Below are positions 20,749-31,302 of a stretch of 64,000 nt of DNA, piece after piece. The DNA lies in assembly GCA_004295565.1 (NCBI GenBank), contig AP019416.1, positions 620,001 to 684,000 of the forward strand, read 5' to 3'. The notes under the pieces are model-generated. The model was not told the origin of the DNA and searched no databases. It saw only the letters and a list, made by a program, of their open reading frames with translations. Origin of the DNA: Vreelandella olivaria. GTDB taxonomy: Bacteria; Pseudomonadota; Gammaproteobacteria; Pseudomonadales; Halomonadaceae. The position numbers were made by a program, and so were the translations under genes. The first letter of the stretch is position 1. The number at the start of each line of letters is the position of its first letter.

Positions 20749-22184
20749 ATGACACAACCATCTGTTGATGAAGCGTATCTGGCAAAACGCCAACTGCGCA
20801 AAGGTACCGCTGGCTGGATGCTGCTGGCGGGCCTCGGGGTTTCCTACGTAATTTCCGGTGATTTCGCCGGGTGGAACTGGTATTGCTGAAGCTGGCTGGG
20901 GTGGCTTTGCGATAGCCGCGTGTCTGATGGCATTAATGTACCTGGCACTGGTGCTGTCACTGGCCGAAATGTCGGCGGCGATACCCGCGGCTGGGGGCGG
21001 CTACAGCTTTGCCCGCCAGGCCATGGGGCCTGCGGGCGGCTATCTGACCGGGCTGGCCGTATTGATCGAGTATGCCCTGGCGCCGGCGTATTGTGATCTT
21101 CATTGGAGCCGCCGTAGAGTCGTTGCTGGGTATCAACGGGCCGCTGGTCTATCTCATTTTCTACGCGCTGTTTATCGGCATTCACCTGGCGGGGGTTGGG
21201 GAAGCGCTAAAGGTCATGATGGTCATCAGCGGCTTGGCAGTGTTTGCTATCCTGGCCACCGCCGTCGCACTGATCGGTGATTTTGATGCCGCCAACCTGT
21301 TCGATATTGCCCCTACCGATGCGGCGGGTGCGAGCACCTTTATGCCCTTTGGTTGGTACGGCGTCTGGGCGGCATTACCCTTTGGTATGTGGCTGTTCCT
21401 GGCGGTAGAAGGCGTACCGCTGGCTGCCGAAGAGGCTAAGGATCCTGCCCGGGACATGCCCAAAGGCATTATCGGCGCGATGCTGTTCCTGCTTTTCACC
21501 GCGCTGTTAGTCGTGGTGCTGCTGGCCGGTGCGGCGGGTGCCGAGATGATCGGTCAAAGCGGCGTGCCGCTGGTGGATGCATTGAATGCAGCAGGTAACC
21601 CGACCCTGGCAACCGTGGTGAACGTGCTGGGCCTGGCGGGGCTGATTGCCTCCTTCTTCTCGATCATCTACGGCTACAGCCGGTTGGTGTTTGCGCTCTC
21701 CCGTGCGGGGTACCTCCCTAAGGCACTGTCGCTGACCAGTGGCCGTAAAGTGCCTTACCTTGCCCTGATCGTGCCCGGTGTGTTTGGCTTTCTGGTGTCG
21801 TTAAGCGGTGAAGGCGACCTAATGCTGGGCATGGCCGTGGTCGGTGCGACGATCTCTTATGCACTGATGGCGCTTAGCCATATTCTACTGCGGGTAAAAC
21901 AGCCCGACCTGCTGCGCCCGTATAAAACCCCTGGCGGTGTCGTCACCTCAGGGATTGCACTGGTGCTTTCCCTGGTCGCCCTCACCGGGGTATATGCCTT
22001 CGACCCACGCGCCTTTAACTACACCATCGTGCTGTTTATTGTTGGTGCAGCTTACTTCTTCCTCTACAGCAAGAATCACCTCGTAGCGAAAACCGCCGAG
22101 GAGGAGTTTGCGCTGGTGGTCGCGTCACCTGAAGAGCTGGATGATAGTGATTCAGACCCAGCGGTCACGACAGCGAAGCTGTAA
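20749..22184 (+). CDS. eat: Ethanolamine permease Eat (two frameshifts)
   Basis: About 478 residues, APC-superfamily transporter. ATG 20749 begins MTQPSVDEAYLAKRQLRKGT, then GVSYVISGDFAGWNW, the family motif for ethanolamine permease. Later segments include MSAAIPAAGGGYSFARQAMG and FGMWLFLAVEGVPLAAEEAK. Frame changes at 20878-20886 (after GWNW) and 21086-21092 (after ALAPA); each is one base too many or two missing. Its position after eutBC supports ethanolamine uptake. A terminator follows. Confidence 0.9.
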
Positions 22185-22212
22185 TTTGCGAGGCTAATCG
22201 CCTAGGCTGAAC

Positions 22213-22246
22213 AAGCCTCTTTGCCCTGCGGCAAAGAGGCTTTTCT
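22213..22246 (+). terminator. Intrinsic terminator after eat
   Basis: Perfect 13-bp stem AAGCCTCTTTGCC (22213-22225) / GGCAAAGAGGCTT (22230-22242), CTGC loop, tail TTTTC. It closes the eutBC-eat unit. Confidence 0.9.
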
Positions 22247-22267
22247 GGCTAATGATAAGGAGTCGCC

Positions 22268-22762
22268 ATGGCGTTGACATTTAATAGTCGAAACGAGCAG
22301 CAGCGCTGGTACGCCGTTGATGATGGCGTGATGGGCGGGGTTTCAAGGAGTGGTTTTTGCGTTACCGAAGGCGTAGGTTGCTTTCAGGGCGAGGTGTCGC
22401 TTGAAAACGGTGGTGGCTTTGCCTCCGTTCGCCGCGAGCCCAACGGTTTTGAGCCAACGCTGGCGGATGCCCAGGGCATCGCGCTGACCGTGCGGGGCGA
22501 CGGACGTACTTATCAACTGCGCCTGAAAAGCACTGCTCTGGGCGATGCCTCAGCGTACCGAGTGAAATTTACGCCTGCTCAAGATGCCTGGGAGACGCTG
22601 CACTTTTCATGGGATGCTTTTGAAGCAGTGCGGCGGGGAACGGTATTGAGTGACGCCCCAGCAATAACGCCAAGCGAGATTCACCAGCTCGGCTTTTTGA
22701 TTGCTGACCGCACGTCCGGCGCCTTCTGCTTACAGGTCAAACATATAGAGCTTCTGCGCTAA
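22268..22762 (+). CDS. CIA30-family protein
   Basis: Intact 164-residue protein of the CIA30 (complex I intermediate-associated protein 30) family, a galactose-binding-like beta fold. The signature is WYAVDDGVMGGVSRSGF near the N-terminus, with GGFASVRREPN and QLGFLIADRTSGAFCLQVKH at the end. No signal peptide. Bacterial members have no settled role. GGAGT (22259) precedes ATG 22268. Confidence 0.85.
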   Translation: MALTFNSRNEQQRWYAVDDGVMGGVSRSGFCVTEGVGCFQGEVSLENGGGFASVRREPNGFEPTLADAQGIALTVRGDGRTYQLRLKSTALGDASAYRVKFTPAQDAWETLHFSWDAFEAVRRGTVLSDAPAITPSEIHQLGFLIADRTSGAFCLQVKHIELLR

Positions 22763-22846
22763 CTTGGCGTTGGCTACCCACCAAGGTCGTCTCGCATGTC
22801 GTTTCCGGTTACGCCAAGCTGGTGAAAATAAACAGGAGCCCCGCCC

Positions 22847-24604
22847 GTGAAGCACTCACCTGCATACCGCTTAGCGACGACGATACTGCACGGCTTCGAT
22901 GAGTATCGCGCGCGTTTTAAAGAGATCACTGCCGATGCCAGCCGTCGTTTCCGTGACGCGGCGTGGCGCGAAACGCAGCAGCATCCGCCGAGCGCATCAA
23001 TCTCTATAAGGAAAAGATTGATGACACTCTGGGGCGCTTAAAGCGTACTTTTGATCCCGAGGTGGTTTCTCACTGTGAGTGCTGGCGCGAGGCGCGCAAC
23101 CACTACGCTGAGTTGATCAGTCACCGACTCGATTATGAGCTCGCAGAAACCTTCTTTAACTCGCTGTTCTGCGCCATTTTCCACCACCGCCATATTCGTA
23201 ACGACTGGATGTTTGTGTATAGCTCCCGGGAGGATGCCGCCCACCGCTCGGGAATTGACCTATGCCGTCGCAAACAGGTTAACGGCGACTGGCAGGCCGC
23301 GCTCAAATGGGCGCTTATCGATGCCCCCTTTGAAAATCGCTTTGCGGAAATAGATCAGGATACTCATCTCGGCGCCACCTTTTTACAACAGCACTTACCC
23401 GCGGCGATTTTGAGCGCTGATAACGCTGAAATCGAGCTGCTCAATAGCGTCTTCTATCGCAATAAAGGCGCCTACCTGGTCGGGCGAATCCTGGGTGGCG
23501 GTGAGCAGGTGCCGTTAGTGCTGCCGGTACTCCACGGTGAAGGGTTTGGTGAAGAGGCAGGAGGCGATCCCCGTCTACACCTGGATACGGTGCTGATCGA
23601 AACGGATGAAGTCTCGATTATTTTCTCCTTCACCCGCGCCTATTTTCAGGTCGATGTGGCGGTGCCCAGGGAATTTGTCGACTACCTGCAGCAGTTAATG
23701 CCGCACAAACCAGAAGGCGAGCTCTACGCAGCTATCGGCTTCTTCAAGCATGGTAAAACCGAGTTTTTCCGGGCCTTGAACCGTCAGGTCGCCAAGCGCG
23801 AAGATCAGTTTATTATCGCCCCAGGCGTGCGCGGCATGGTTATGGCGGTGTTTGTACTGCCCAGTTTTCGCACCGTGTTTAAGATCATCAAAGATAAATT
23901 CGACCCGGCCAAAGACGTGACCCACGCCGTGGTGCGTGAAAAGTATCGGCTGGTAAAGCGCCATGACCGGGTAGGGCGCATGGCCGATACCCAGGAGTTT
24001 TCCAATTTTATTGTCCGTCAGGATCATTTTGCGCCGGAGTGCCTGGAGCATCTGCTGGAAGTGGCGCCCTCCACCGTTGTGTTGAAAGACGATAAGGTCA
24101 TCATCAAACACTGCTACACCGAGCGGATGATGACGCCGCTCAATATCTATTTGGAGAAGTGCAGCGACCAAGAGAAGGAGATGGTGCTCAAGGATTACGG
24201 CAATGCCATTAAGCAGATGGCGGCAGCGAATATCTTCCCTGGCGATATGCTGCTGAAAAACTTTGGCGTGACGCGCCATGGGCGGGTGATCTTTACGACT
24301 ACGATGAAGTCTGCTACCTCACCGAGTGCCGTTTTCGGCATATCCCTAAATCCTACGGCAATGACTTTCAGGGAGGCGACACGCTCTCCATCGGCCCCAA
24401 CGATATCTTTCCAGAGGAGTTTGGGCCCTTTATGTTGCCAATAAAGCGCTGCGCGATATGTTCATGCACCAGCATCCTGAACTCTTCGACCCGGAATACT
24501 GGCTGGAACTGCAGCAGGCCATTATCGATGGCCGCGTCATTGATGTTTACCCTTATCGCAATAAGCAGCGCTTTGCAGGCAGTATTGGCCAGCTAGTATA
24601 TTAG
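22847..24604 (+). CDS. aceK: Isocitrate dehydrogenase kinase/phosphatase AceK (three frameshifts)
   Basis: About 586 residues after repair. AceK phosphorylates and dephosphorylates isocitrate dehydrogenase, steering carbon between the TCA cycle and the glyoxylate shunt. GTG 22847 follows CAGGAG. Motifs: [68 protein letters not shown] and EEFGPFYVANKAL near the end. One base is missing near 22981 (CAGCAGCA), one T near 24293-24295 and one T near 24430-24432. The correct C-terminus PYRNKQRFAGSIGQLVY appears only after the last repair. Confidence 0.9.
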
Positions 24605-24647
24605 ATGGCTATTGAAAGTGCAGTGAATCATAAACGACGAGGTAGTC

Positions 24648-25360
24648 ATGGCAGCAAGCCCGCATTTGGTGGTGTTTACCGGCTCGGGGATTAGCGCCGA
24701 GAGCGGGATTAAAACCTTTCGTGCCAGCGACGGCCTATGGGAGAACCACCCGGTCGAGGATGTCGCCACTCCCGAGGCGTGGCAGCGTAACCCGCAGCAG
24801 GTGTTGGATTTCTACAATCAGCGCCGGGAGCAGATTCGCCGCGCCAAGCCCAACGCCGCCCATAGAGCGTTGGCTGGTCTTGAGCAAGACGGTTTTAGCG
24901 TCAGCATCATTACCCAGAATATTGATGACTTGCACGAACGCGCTGGCTCCCGCCAGGTGCTTCACTTACATGGTGAAATCTTAAAAGCGCGCTCCTCCAT
25001 CGACGAACGCATGCGCTACCCACTGCTCAAGGGGGGAATTGAGCTGGGTCAGGTCTGCGATAAAGGCAGCCAGCTACGTCCCGATGTGGTTTGGTTTGGC
25101 GAGTCAGTGCCGCTGTTTGCCGATGCCTGTGAGCTTGTGAGTCAGGCTGACTTTTGCTGGTCGTCGGCACGTCGCTAGCGGTTATGCCTGCGGCATCGCT
25201 ATTATCCTACATCGACTACGATACCCCCTGCGCATTGGTCGACCCGGAGGCGGATAGCCTTAGCCCGCCGGGAGTGCTGGCGATTAACACCACCGCTGGA
25301 GAAGGCGTTCCAGCGCTGGTAAACCGCTGGAAGCAGCAGGGCAATCTATTGTTGTCTTAG
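24648..25360 (+). CDS. cobB: Sirtuin NAD-dependent deacylase (frameshifted), zinc cysteines absent
   Basis: About 237 residues. Sirtuin motifs: FTGSGISAESGIKTFR (NAD site), FYNQRREQ (the YxxR pair of class III deacylases, preferring succinyl or malonyl lysine), TQNIDDLHERAG, LHLHGEI with catalytic His, and RPDVVWFGESVP. One T is missing in TTTT at 25152-25155; repaired reading is DFLLVVGTSLAV. The small domain between LHGEI and RPDVVWFGE has one cysteine where zinc-binding sirtuins have four. Such zinc-less forms exist in other bacteria. The gene symbol follows E. coli usage and function is inferred. Confidence 0.85.
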
Positions 25361-25486
25361 GGCGTTTCCAGCAGTGGATAGCTGTAGCTTGCGACCCTTC
25401 AGGCAGTCCACCTTAAATAATGTCTGCCCTCTGCTAAGTTTAGTAGCTTATCAGTGGTGTGACGTACACAGGCGGTTTGCTCGGTA

Positions 25487-25501
25487 TGGTACAATGATTG
25501 T
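25487..25501 (+). promoter_or_regulatory. Extended -10 promoter with overlapping palindrome before the YafO module
   Basis: TGGTACAAT (25487-25495) is a good extended -10. ACAATGATTGT (25491-25501) is a perfect 5-1-5 inverted repeat overlapping it, well placed for an autorepressor. GGGAGG (25522-25527) then precedes ATG 25536. Confidence 0.5.
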
Positions 25502-25535
25502 CAGCCATCCTATAGCATGGTGGGAGGTATTGATT

Positions 25536-26066
25536 ATGATAACAGCTATCCCTAACCCTCTTGTCCAGCACTTGCTCGACGTTGCTTTTGACCTGGTCAA
25601 CAATGCTGGCCGGCTTATTCAGCGTATCGCAGATACCCGTGAAAGCGCCCAGCCAGGGGACGACACCTTTCAGCGACTTATGCGTAAGGCCCAGGTGTCC
25701 TTCGATCAACTGGTCGAAGATGCCGACCAGTACATTCTAACGGTCGAAGAGAGTGGTGACGCCCCGCTTGACTATCGTTCACTGGAGGGGCTTACCGAAC
25801 GGTTGCGCACGATGGAGCGCGAACTCAAGCGCTTGATGAATGACTCCGAGACGCCCAGCGACATCACGGTACTGTTGGAGCAGTGTGGTTTTCGCCGTGC
25901 CATCGCCAAGACCCGTAGCCGCATCGCCATGGCAGCCCATGTTTCCAAGCAGCGACAAGTGATTGTCAAGACCTATGAATCGACGGTTACCCCGGAGGCT
26001 TACGCCGCTGCTGCTACGCTCATGTCAGAAAAGCTGGGTGAAAAAGTAGGCAAGTCAGGTGATTGA
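25536..26066 (+). CDS. Unrecognised protein, candidate antitoxin for YafO-family toxin
   Basis: Intact 176-residue protein I do not recognise. It is predicted mostly helical and rich in charged residues, with segments such as EGLTERLRTMERELKRLMND that could form a coiled coil, and a basic stretch RRAIAKTRSRIAMAAHVSKQ. There is no signal peptide or membrane segment. It does not resemble YafN/Phd/YefM antitoxins, which are about 90 residues. Its last 8 bases overlap the GTG start of the YafO-like gene, and it has its own strong ribosome site and promoter. The layout is that of an antitoxin gene, so this role is inferred from context alone. An isolated DNA-binding or regulatory protein is the alternative. 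Confidence 0.75.
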   Translation: MITAIPNPLVQHLLDVAFDLVNNAGRLIQRIADTRESAQPGDDTFQRLMRKAQVSFDQLVEDADQYILTVEESGDAPLDYRSLEGLTERLRTMERELKRLMNDSETPSDITVLLEQCGFRRAIAKTRSRIAMAAHVSKQRQVIVKTYESTVTPEAYAAAATLMSEKLGEKVGKSGD

Positions 26067-26492
26067 GGTAGGCTTCCATCCAGAGACGGAACACTACTTC
26101 GACACTATCGATGCCACCTTTCAGGGTTCAAGCAGGAACTGCTTGAAAGTTTTACGGACTATATCGCTTCCGGCAGAGAAGTCATACCTGACTGCTTCGG
26201 CAACGATGCGCCCTACACGCAGCCTTACGGCGCATTTCGTGCGGGGTTGATGCACATCCACATTGCCGTTCCGCCGACGACCTTTCCCAGAAAGCGTCCC
26301 CAGGCAGATAGGAAGTGCCCAATGGACGCACCTGATCAGGATGCAGCCTTGGTGTACGTGCAAGGCGAGTTGGAAGAGAACCACTACTGCCTGCTTGCCA
26401 TTCTCTACCCGAATGCCCATCAACGAGCAAGCGATAATCGCACGATCCCCTATCTGGCTCGCCTGGCTCAAGCCTTCAAAGATCAGCACTGA
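26059..26492 (+). CDS. YafO-family mRNA interferase toxin (frameshifted)
   Basis: About 144 residues after adding one G to the GGG at 26124-26126 (repaired ATFQGFKQELLESF). The body matches E. coli YafO in order: a FxDYIASG helix, VIPDCFGNDAPY, HIHIAVPPTTFPRKR, AALVYVQGE, CLLAILYPNAHQRASDN and IGKMAEAF-like LARLAQAFKD. YafO cleaves mRNA in association with the ribosome. Start GTG 26059 lies inside the preceding gene, giving an 8-base overlap. The missing base sits in a homopolymer, so I treat the toxin as intact. Confidence 0.85.
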
Positions 26493-26700
26493 GAACCCTT
26501 CCTGGGTACAACTCTCACCGTCCACAGCGCCCTGCTTTATGCTGCAAGGTAGGAAGTCATCAGGTAGTGGCATAAAGCGCCGCTCAGGTTGGCGTCGTCA
26601 GTCACCTTCAGGTTCTGCTGGAATTAAGAGCTGTCGTTTGCCCTTGTGAGACGAAGCTTTAGCTCGCGAATGTGGGCTCTTAGCCTAACGACACTGTTAC
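26493..26700. other. Intergenic region between yafO-like gene and bioA
   Basis: 208 bases between the converging toxin and biotin genes. No supported gene and no clear terminator. Confidence 0.4.
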
Positions 26701-27970
26701 TTAGCTGCGGTTAAACCACGCTTTCATGACGTCGGTAACCTTTACCATCTCCGCTTCAGAGGTGATATAGGCGGGCATGGTATAGAGCCAGCGGCCAATG
26801 GGGCGCAGCCAGACGCCACGCTCCCGGGCAAAGCCGCCTACGCCTTTGAGCGCCTCGGCGGAGTGGGCTTCAATCACCGCAGTGGCGCCCAGCACCCGAA
26901 CGTCGGCGACGGCCGGGTGTGCGTTCAACGCTTGATCATCAAGTAACTCCCGCTTCAACTGCTGGCTGAGCTTCGCAATTTTGCCCAGGTAATTCTCTTC
27001 CTCGAAGACGCGTAGGCTTTCCAGTGCCACGCGGCAGGCCAGCGGGTTGCCCATAAAGGTCGGCCCGTGCATAAAGGCGTGGTGGGGAGTGTCGCCAATA
27101 AAGGCGTTATGGACGCGATCTGTCGCCAAGGTGGCGGCGTGGCCTAAATAACCGCCGGTCAAGCCTTTGGAGAGCACCATGATATCTGGCGTAACGCCCG
27201 CGTGGTCAGCGGCAAACAGTTTGCCGGTGCGGCCAAAGCCGGTGGCGACTTCGTCAAAGATCAGCAGCACATTAAACTCATCGCACAGTGCTCTGGCGCC
27301 AGCAACATAGGCGGGCGAGGTCATATTGAGGCCGCCCGCCGCTTGTAAAAGCGGTTCCATCAGCAGCGCGGCAATCTCATGATGGTGGCGCTCCAATACG
27401 CTACGCAGAGCGCTAAGATCGTGCTCGACTTGCTCAGCGGTGGCATCAAAAGGCGCTGTGGGCGCCGGGGCGAAGTGGTGCTGGGGCAGTAGGCTGGCGA
27501 ACAGGCTATGCATGCCCTCCTCGGGGTCGCACACCGCCATGCAGCCGGTGGTGTCGCCGTGGTATGCCTTCATCAGCGAGAGCATCTTTGCTTGCCTGGT
27601 TGGCCGGTAAGCACCTGGTACTGCAGCGCCATTTTCATCGCCACTTCCATGCCCACCGAGCCGCTGTCTGAATAGAAGACGTGATTCAGTCCGGCGGGGT
27701 AATGCGCACCAGCTCACGGGCCAACTGGTCGGCGGGCTCATGGGTTAAGCCGCCGAGCATCACATGGCACAGCTCGCCGGCCTGTTCGCGAATGGCCGCT
27801 ACCAGGCGTGGGTGGCCGTAGCCGTGGATCATGCACCACCAGGAGCAGGTGGCATCCAGCAGCCGCTCGCCGCTCTCGAATACAAAGTGAGCACCGTCGC
27901 CGCCCACCACCTTGGGCGCGGGCGTTTGGGTTTTTAGGTGTGCATAAGGATGCCAAACCGGTGTCTTCAT
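26701..27970 (-). CDS. bioA: Adenosylmethionine-8-amino-7-oxononanoate aminotransferase BioA (two frameshifts)
   Basis: About 423 residues after repair. PLP enzyme that makes 7,8-diaminopelargonate from KAPA using SAM as amino donor. N-terminus [20 protein letters not shown]; substrate and cofactor motifs [64 protein letters not shown] and [11 protein letters not shown] with the PLP lysine. One G is missing near 27696-27698 and one A near 27591-27594. ATG 27970 overlaps the repaired bioD stop (ATGA). Last gene of the biotin operon. Confidence 0.92.
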
Positions 27971-28655
27971 AACGGCTCCAGGAGAGATAGGGGGCGGCAG
28001 TCGCGGCACTGGGGGCATCAAGATGGGGAATAATGCCTAAACAGGGGGCCGCCAACTTGGCGTTCAAATGGGCGATATTGGCCTCAAAACGATCAGAGTC
28101 GTCGGTAAAGGCGGGGTCTACCACACTGCCCGCCCATCCTGCTAATACCAAGCCGTCTGCGTGGATGGCTTCTGCGGTCAAACGGGCATGGTTTAAGCAG
28201 CCCAGCGTTAAGCCGACGACCAGGATCACCGGTAGCTCAAGGGCCATCGCCAGATCGGCAAAATCCTGCTGGTCGTTTAATGGCACGCGCCAGCCACCGG
28301 CGCCTTCAATCAGGGTGAAGTCCCTGGGTGTTTGGCTAAGCGTTTCGCGTAGTGAACTCACGATGGCACTAACCTCAAGCGGCTGGCCCGCCTCTATCGC
28401 GGCGAGATGAGGCGCAACGGCGGGGGCAAAGGCGATGGGGTTTACCGTGGAGTAGTCGACCGGCGGCACACTCTGCTGCTGTAACGCCACTGCATCCTCA
28501 TTACGCAGACCTTCACTAGTCTGCTTGCTGCCTGAAGCCACCGGCTTAAGCCCCAGCGTGCTTAGCTGCTGTTGGTGGGCGGCGTGCAGTAAGCCGCTGG
28601 TCACTAATGTTTTTCCCGCATCGGTATCGGTGCCGGTCACAAACCAGACGTTCAT
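27967..28655 (-). CDS. bioD: Dethiobiotin synthetase BioD (frameshift near 3' end)
   Basis: About 229 residues. ATP-dependent carboxylation of diaminopelargonate to dethiobiotin. P-loop VTGTDTDAGKTLVTSGLL, LKPVASGS, LIEGAGGWRVPLND and ILVVGLTLGCLNHA are present. As printed, the frame runs on to 27738 through bioA in the wrong frame; adding one base near 27978-27982 ends the protein PYLSLEPL at TGA 27967-27969, overlapping the bioA ATG by the usual 4 bases. I therefore use 27967 as the end. ATG 28655 overlaps bioC. Confidence 0.9.
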
Positions 28656-29433
28656 GGCGATTTTTCCAATTGCAGTTTTAAACAGCGATAGCTCACCGGC
28701 AGGCCCTCTGGCTGGCGCAGTTGCTCATAGCGTGCTTTTGCAGCAGCGATATCTGCCCGGGTAAGGTTGGCATGCGCCCGGGGGAGCTGCGCACCGACGC
28801 CTTTAATGGAGGCCATCACGGCTTGCAGGTCGGCATAGTAGAAGCGCTCAACGGTGGCCGCTTGCCGGGCAATGGTTAAGCCACTTTCACTAATGGCCCA
28901 TTCGACGCTGGCGAGGTTCGGGGGTTGCAACAGCGCCTCGGGGCGCTGCCAGGCAAAGGCGATCTCTTCCAGGGTGCCGGGTAGCAGCGTGGTGATATGT
29001 GCCTGCCCACCGGGGCGAAGCACGCGACAAAGTTCCGCCATCACCGCGTCGATATCGCGACACCACTGGAGTGCCAAGTTGGAAAATGCCAGATCAACAC
29101 TGTGGGCACCAAACGGCAGCGCCGCCGCGTCGCCCTGTTGCCAGTGGATATGGTGACCATAGCGCTGGCGGGCCTGGGCGAGCATGCCGGGGCTAAATCT
29201 AACCCGGTTATCTGAGCGCGGGAGTAACGTTCAGCCAACCGCTGCGTCCAGTAACCGGTGCCGCAGCCCACATCGAGGACTTTATAGGCGTTGTGGGGTA
29301 GCGAATCCCATAGCCGTTGACCGATTTGGCGCTGAGCAGTGGCTAGCGCATCGTAGCGCGGGGCGGCCCGGGAGAAAGCGTGAGCGACCTGCGCCTGCCA
29401 GCGGGCATCGCTGTTCACCGTTAAAACGCTCAT
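28652..29433 (-). CDS. bioC: Malonyl-ACP O-methyltransferase BioC (frameshifted)
   Basis: About 260 residues. Methylates malonyl-ACP with SAM to start pimelate synthesis. N-terminus MSVLTVNSDARWQAQVAHAF, then KVLDVGCGTGYWTQRLAERY (SAM site) and LDLAPGMLAQARQRYGHH after adding one G near 29187-29192. Later: LPFGAHSVDLAFSNLALQWC and ELCRVLRPGG. The stop overlaps bioD by 4 bases, and the ATG overlaps bioH by 4. Confidence 0.9.
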
Positions 29434-30157
29434 AAAACCGCCATATTGGCGTTGGTCATCAGGGTGGCATGGTGGGTAATCGCAGCAGCCAGAGCCTGGG
29501 GCTGGGAGAGCATAGGGGAGTGGCCGACGCCGCTTAAGGTTTCGCCTAAGCAACGCTGGGCCGGGCCGAGTAAGGGGTCATGTTCACCGCTGAGCCATAC
29601 AACCGGGCAAGGGGGCGCTGCTAGGCGCGGGCGGTTATCAAGCGTTGCCAGCCAGTGTAAACCGGTAGATAAGGTGCTGTTATCGGCGGGCGGCGTATCG
29701 CCCAGCAAGTCACGCAGTTGCCGGTAAGCCAAACGAGGGCTGGGCTCCCCTTGGGTCTGCCAGCGCAAAAAGTGCTGCCAAGTGGCAATAGGGTCGCGCA
29801 GAAATGCGCGCTGAAAGGCCTTGAGTTCGGCGGTGGTGACGCCATCATCGGCGCAGAAGGTTGGGCCTGCACCTAATAAGATCAGCCCCTTAGGGGCAGG
29901 AAGGAAGTCGAGCAGGGCAGTGGCAAGTAAGCCCCCAAAGACCATCCTACCCAGATAGCATCGCTGGGTAAGGAGCCAGTCATAGACTCTGCCAGCTGCG
30001 CCAAGGTCGCATCAGCGGACAGGGGAGGAGCGTCGCCATACCCTGGCCACTCCACTGCCTGGGGATTGAGTTGGCTTGGCCAGTACCCGTCAAGTAGCTG
30101 CCAAATACGCTGGTCAATGCCCCAGCCTGACAGCAGCACTAAGCGTTGGCGTGGCAC
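29430..30157 (-). CDS. bioH: Pimeloyl-ACP methyl ester esterase BioH (frameshifted)
   Basis: About 242 residues. Alpha/beta hydrolase that removes the methyl ester from pimeloyl-ACP. [14 protein letters not shown] is the oxyanion region, VGWSLGGLLATALL the nucleophile elbow (Ser in GWSLG), GEHDPLL carries the acid and GVGHSPML the histidine. One G is missing in the G5 run at 29932-29936. GTG 30157 is chosen because AGGAGG lies just upstream; GTG 30178 is possible. It overlaps bioF by 19 bases. Confidence 0.9.
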
Positions 30158-31302
30158 GTAACCTCCTCGCGTTGACACGCAGCTAGCGCCTCCAGTAAAC
30201 GGTCAATATCGCCCCGCTGGTGACGAGCGCTTAGGGTTACGCGCAGCCGGGCCTCACCTTTCGCCACCGTGGGTGGTCGAATCGCGCCTACCTGTATCCC
30301 CCTTTGCCGGAGCTGCACCGCCCAGTGGAGGGTGCGCGTTTCATCACCCAATATCAGTGGTTGAATGGGCGTCACTGAGGTGGTTAGCGGTAGCCCCACG
30401 CTCAGCGCCTCGCGGCGAAAGTAAGCGATGTTGGCGTTGAGGTTAGTACGGTGCTCCGGCTCACTCTGAACAATTTCCAGTGCTGTAAGCGTGGCGGCCG
30501 CAATGGCCGGGGGCTGGGCGGTGGTGTAAATATAGCTGCGCGAAAACTGAATCAGGTGGTCGATAAGCGCAGCATCGCCAGCCACAAAAGCCCCAGCGGT
30601 GCCCAGTGCTTTGCCCAGAGTGCCGACCAAAATCGGCACGTCGGCACTGTTCCAAAAACTACCCACGCAGCCGCTGCCATTTTCGCCCAGCACGCCTACG
30701 CCATGGGCGTCGTCGATCATTAACCAAGCGTTATGGCGTTGGCTGACAGCGACTAAGCGGGTGATGTCGGCCACATCGCCATCCATACTGAAAACGCCAT
30801 CGCTGACCACGAGCTTATGGGCACTCTCACTGCGACCCAGCAGGTTTTCCAGATCGCTTGTATCGCGGTGATGAAAGCGCCGGGAGTGGGCGCCGCTTAG
30901 TGCGGCGCCATCGATGAGCGATGCGTGGTTGAGTCGGTCTTGGAAAATAGCGGTATGACGATCTGCCAGCGCTTGCAGCACGCCGAGATTGGCCATATAG
31001 CCGGTAGAGAACAGCAGCGCCCGTTCGCGGCCTGTCCAGCGTGCCAGGGCCTCTTCCAGAGCGTCGTGAACTTCCAGATGACCGCTGACCAAATGCGAAG
31101 CGCCTGCACCTGCACCGAAACGGCGAGCGCCCGCTGCCTGGGCCTCGCTAACACGCGGGTCTTGGGCAAGACCCAGGTAGTCGTTACCTGCAAAGTCGAG
31201 GGTATTGCTTTTGGCTACCTGACGAGTTCGCCAGCGCTCCGTCTGTTGACGATGAGCGCGGGCGTCGGCCAGACGCTGTTGCCACGCTTCAGACACTGGC
31301 AT
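30139..31302 (-). CDS. bioF: 8-Amino-7-oxononanoate synthase BioF
   Basis: Intact 387-residue PLP enzyme that condenses pimeloyl-ACP with alanine to KAPA. Motifs: [70 protein letters not shown], and [15 protein letters not shown] with the PLP lysine. ATG 31302 starts inside the bioB end (14-base overlap). It is the only biotin gene here without a frameshift. Confidence 0.95.
   Translation of the reverse strand: MPVSEAWQQRLADARAHRQQTERWRTRQVAKSNTLDFAGNDYLGLAQDPRVSEAQAAGARRFGAGAGASHLVSGHLEVHDALEEALARWTGRERALLFSTGYMANLGVLQALADRHTAIFQDRLNHASLIDGAALSGAHSRRFHHRDTSDLENLLGRSESAHKLVVSDGVFSMDGDVADITRLVAVSQRHNAWLMIDDAHGVGVLGENGSGCVGSFWNSADVPILVGTLGKALGTAGAFVAGDAALIDHLIQFSRSYIYTTAQPPAIAAATLTALEIVQSEPEHRTNLNANIAYFRREALSVGLPLTTSVTPIQPLILGDETRTLHWAVQLRQRGIQVGAIRPPTVAKGEARLRVTLSARHQRGDIDRLLEALAACQREEVTCHANA

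Noticed and set aside
17170-22184. Ethanolamine microcompartment locus
   Set aside because: Only regulator, lyase subunits and permease are present; no shell, eutD/E/G or eutA-like gene occurs in the flanks.
23695-24279. 194-residue open frame on the - strand
   Set aside because: Antisense to aceK; no recognisable protein.
26493-26700. Small gene with a Ser/Arg-rich product after the toxin
   Set aside because: The only frame through this part starts inside the toxin gene in another frame and has no supporting ribosome site or homology.
27738-28655. A 305-residue BioD with a long C-terminal extension
   Set aside because: The extra 76 residues are the bioA gene read in the wrong frame after a missing base near 27980; BioD normally ends near residue 229.
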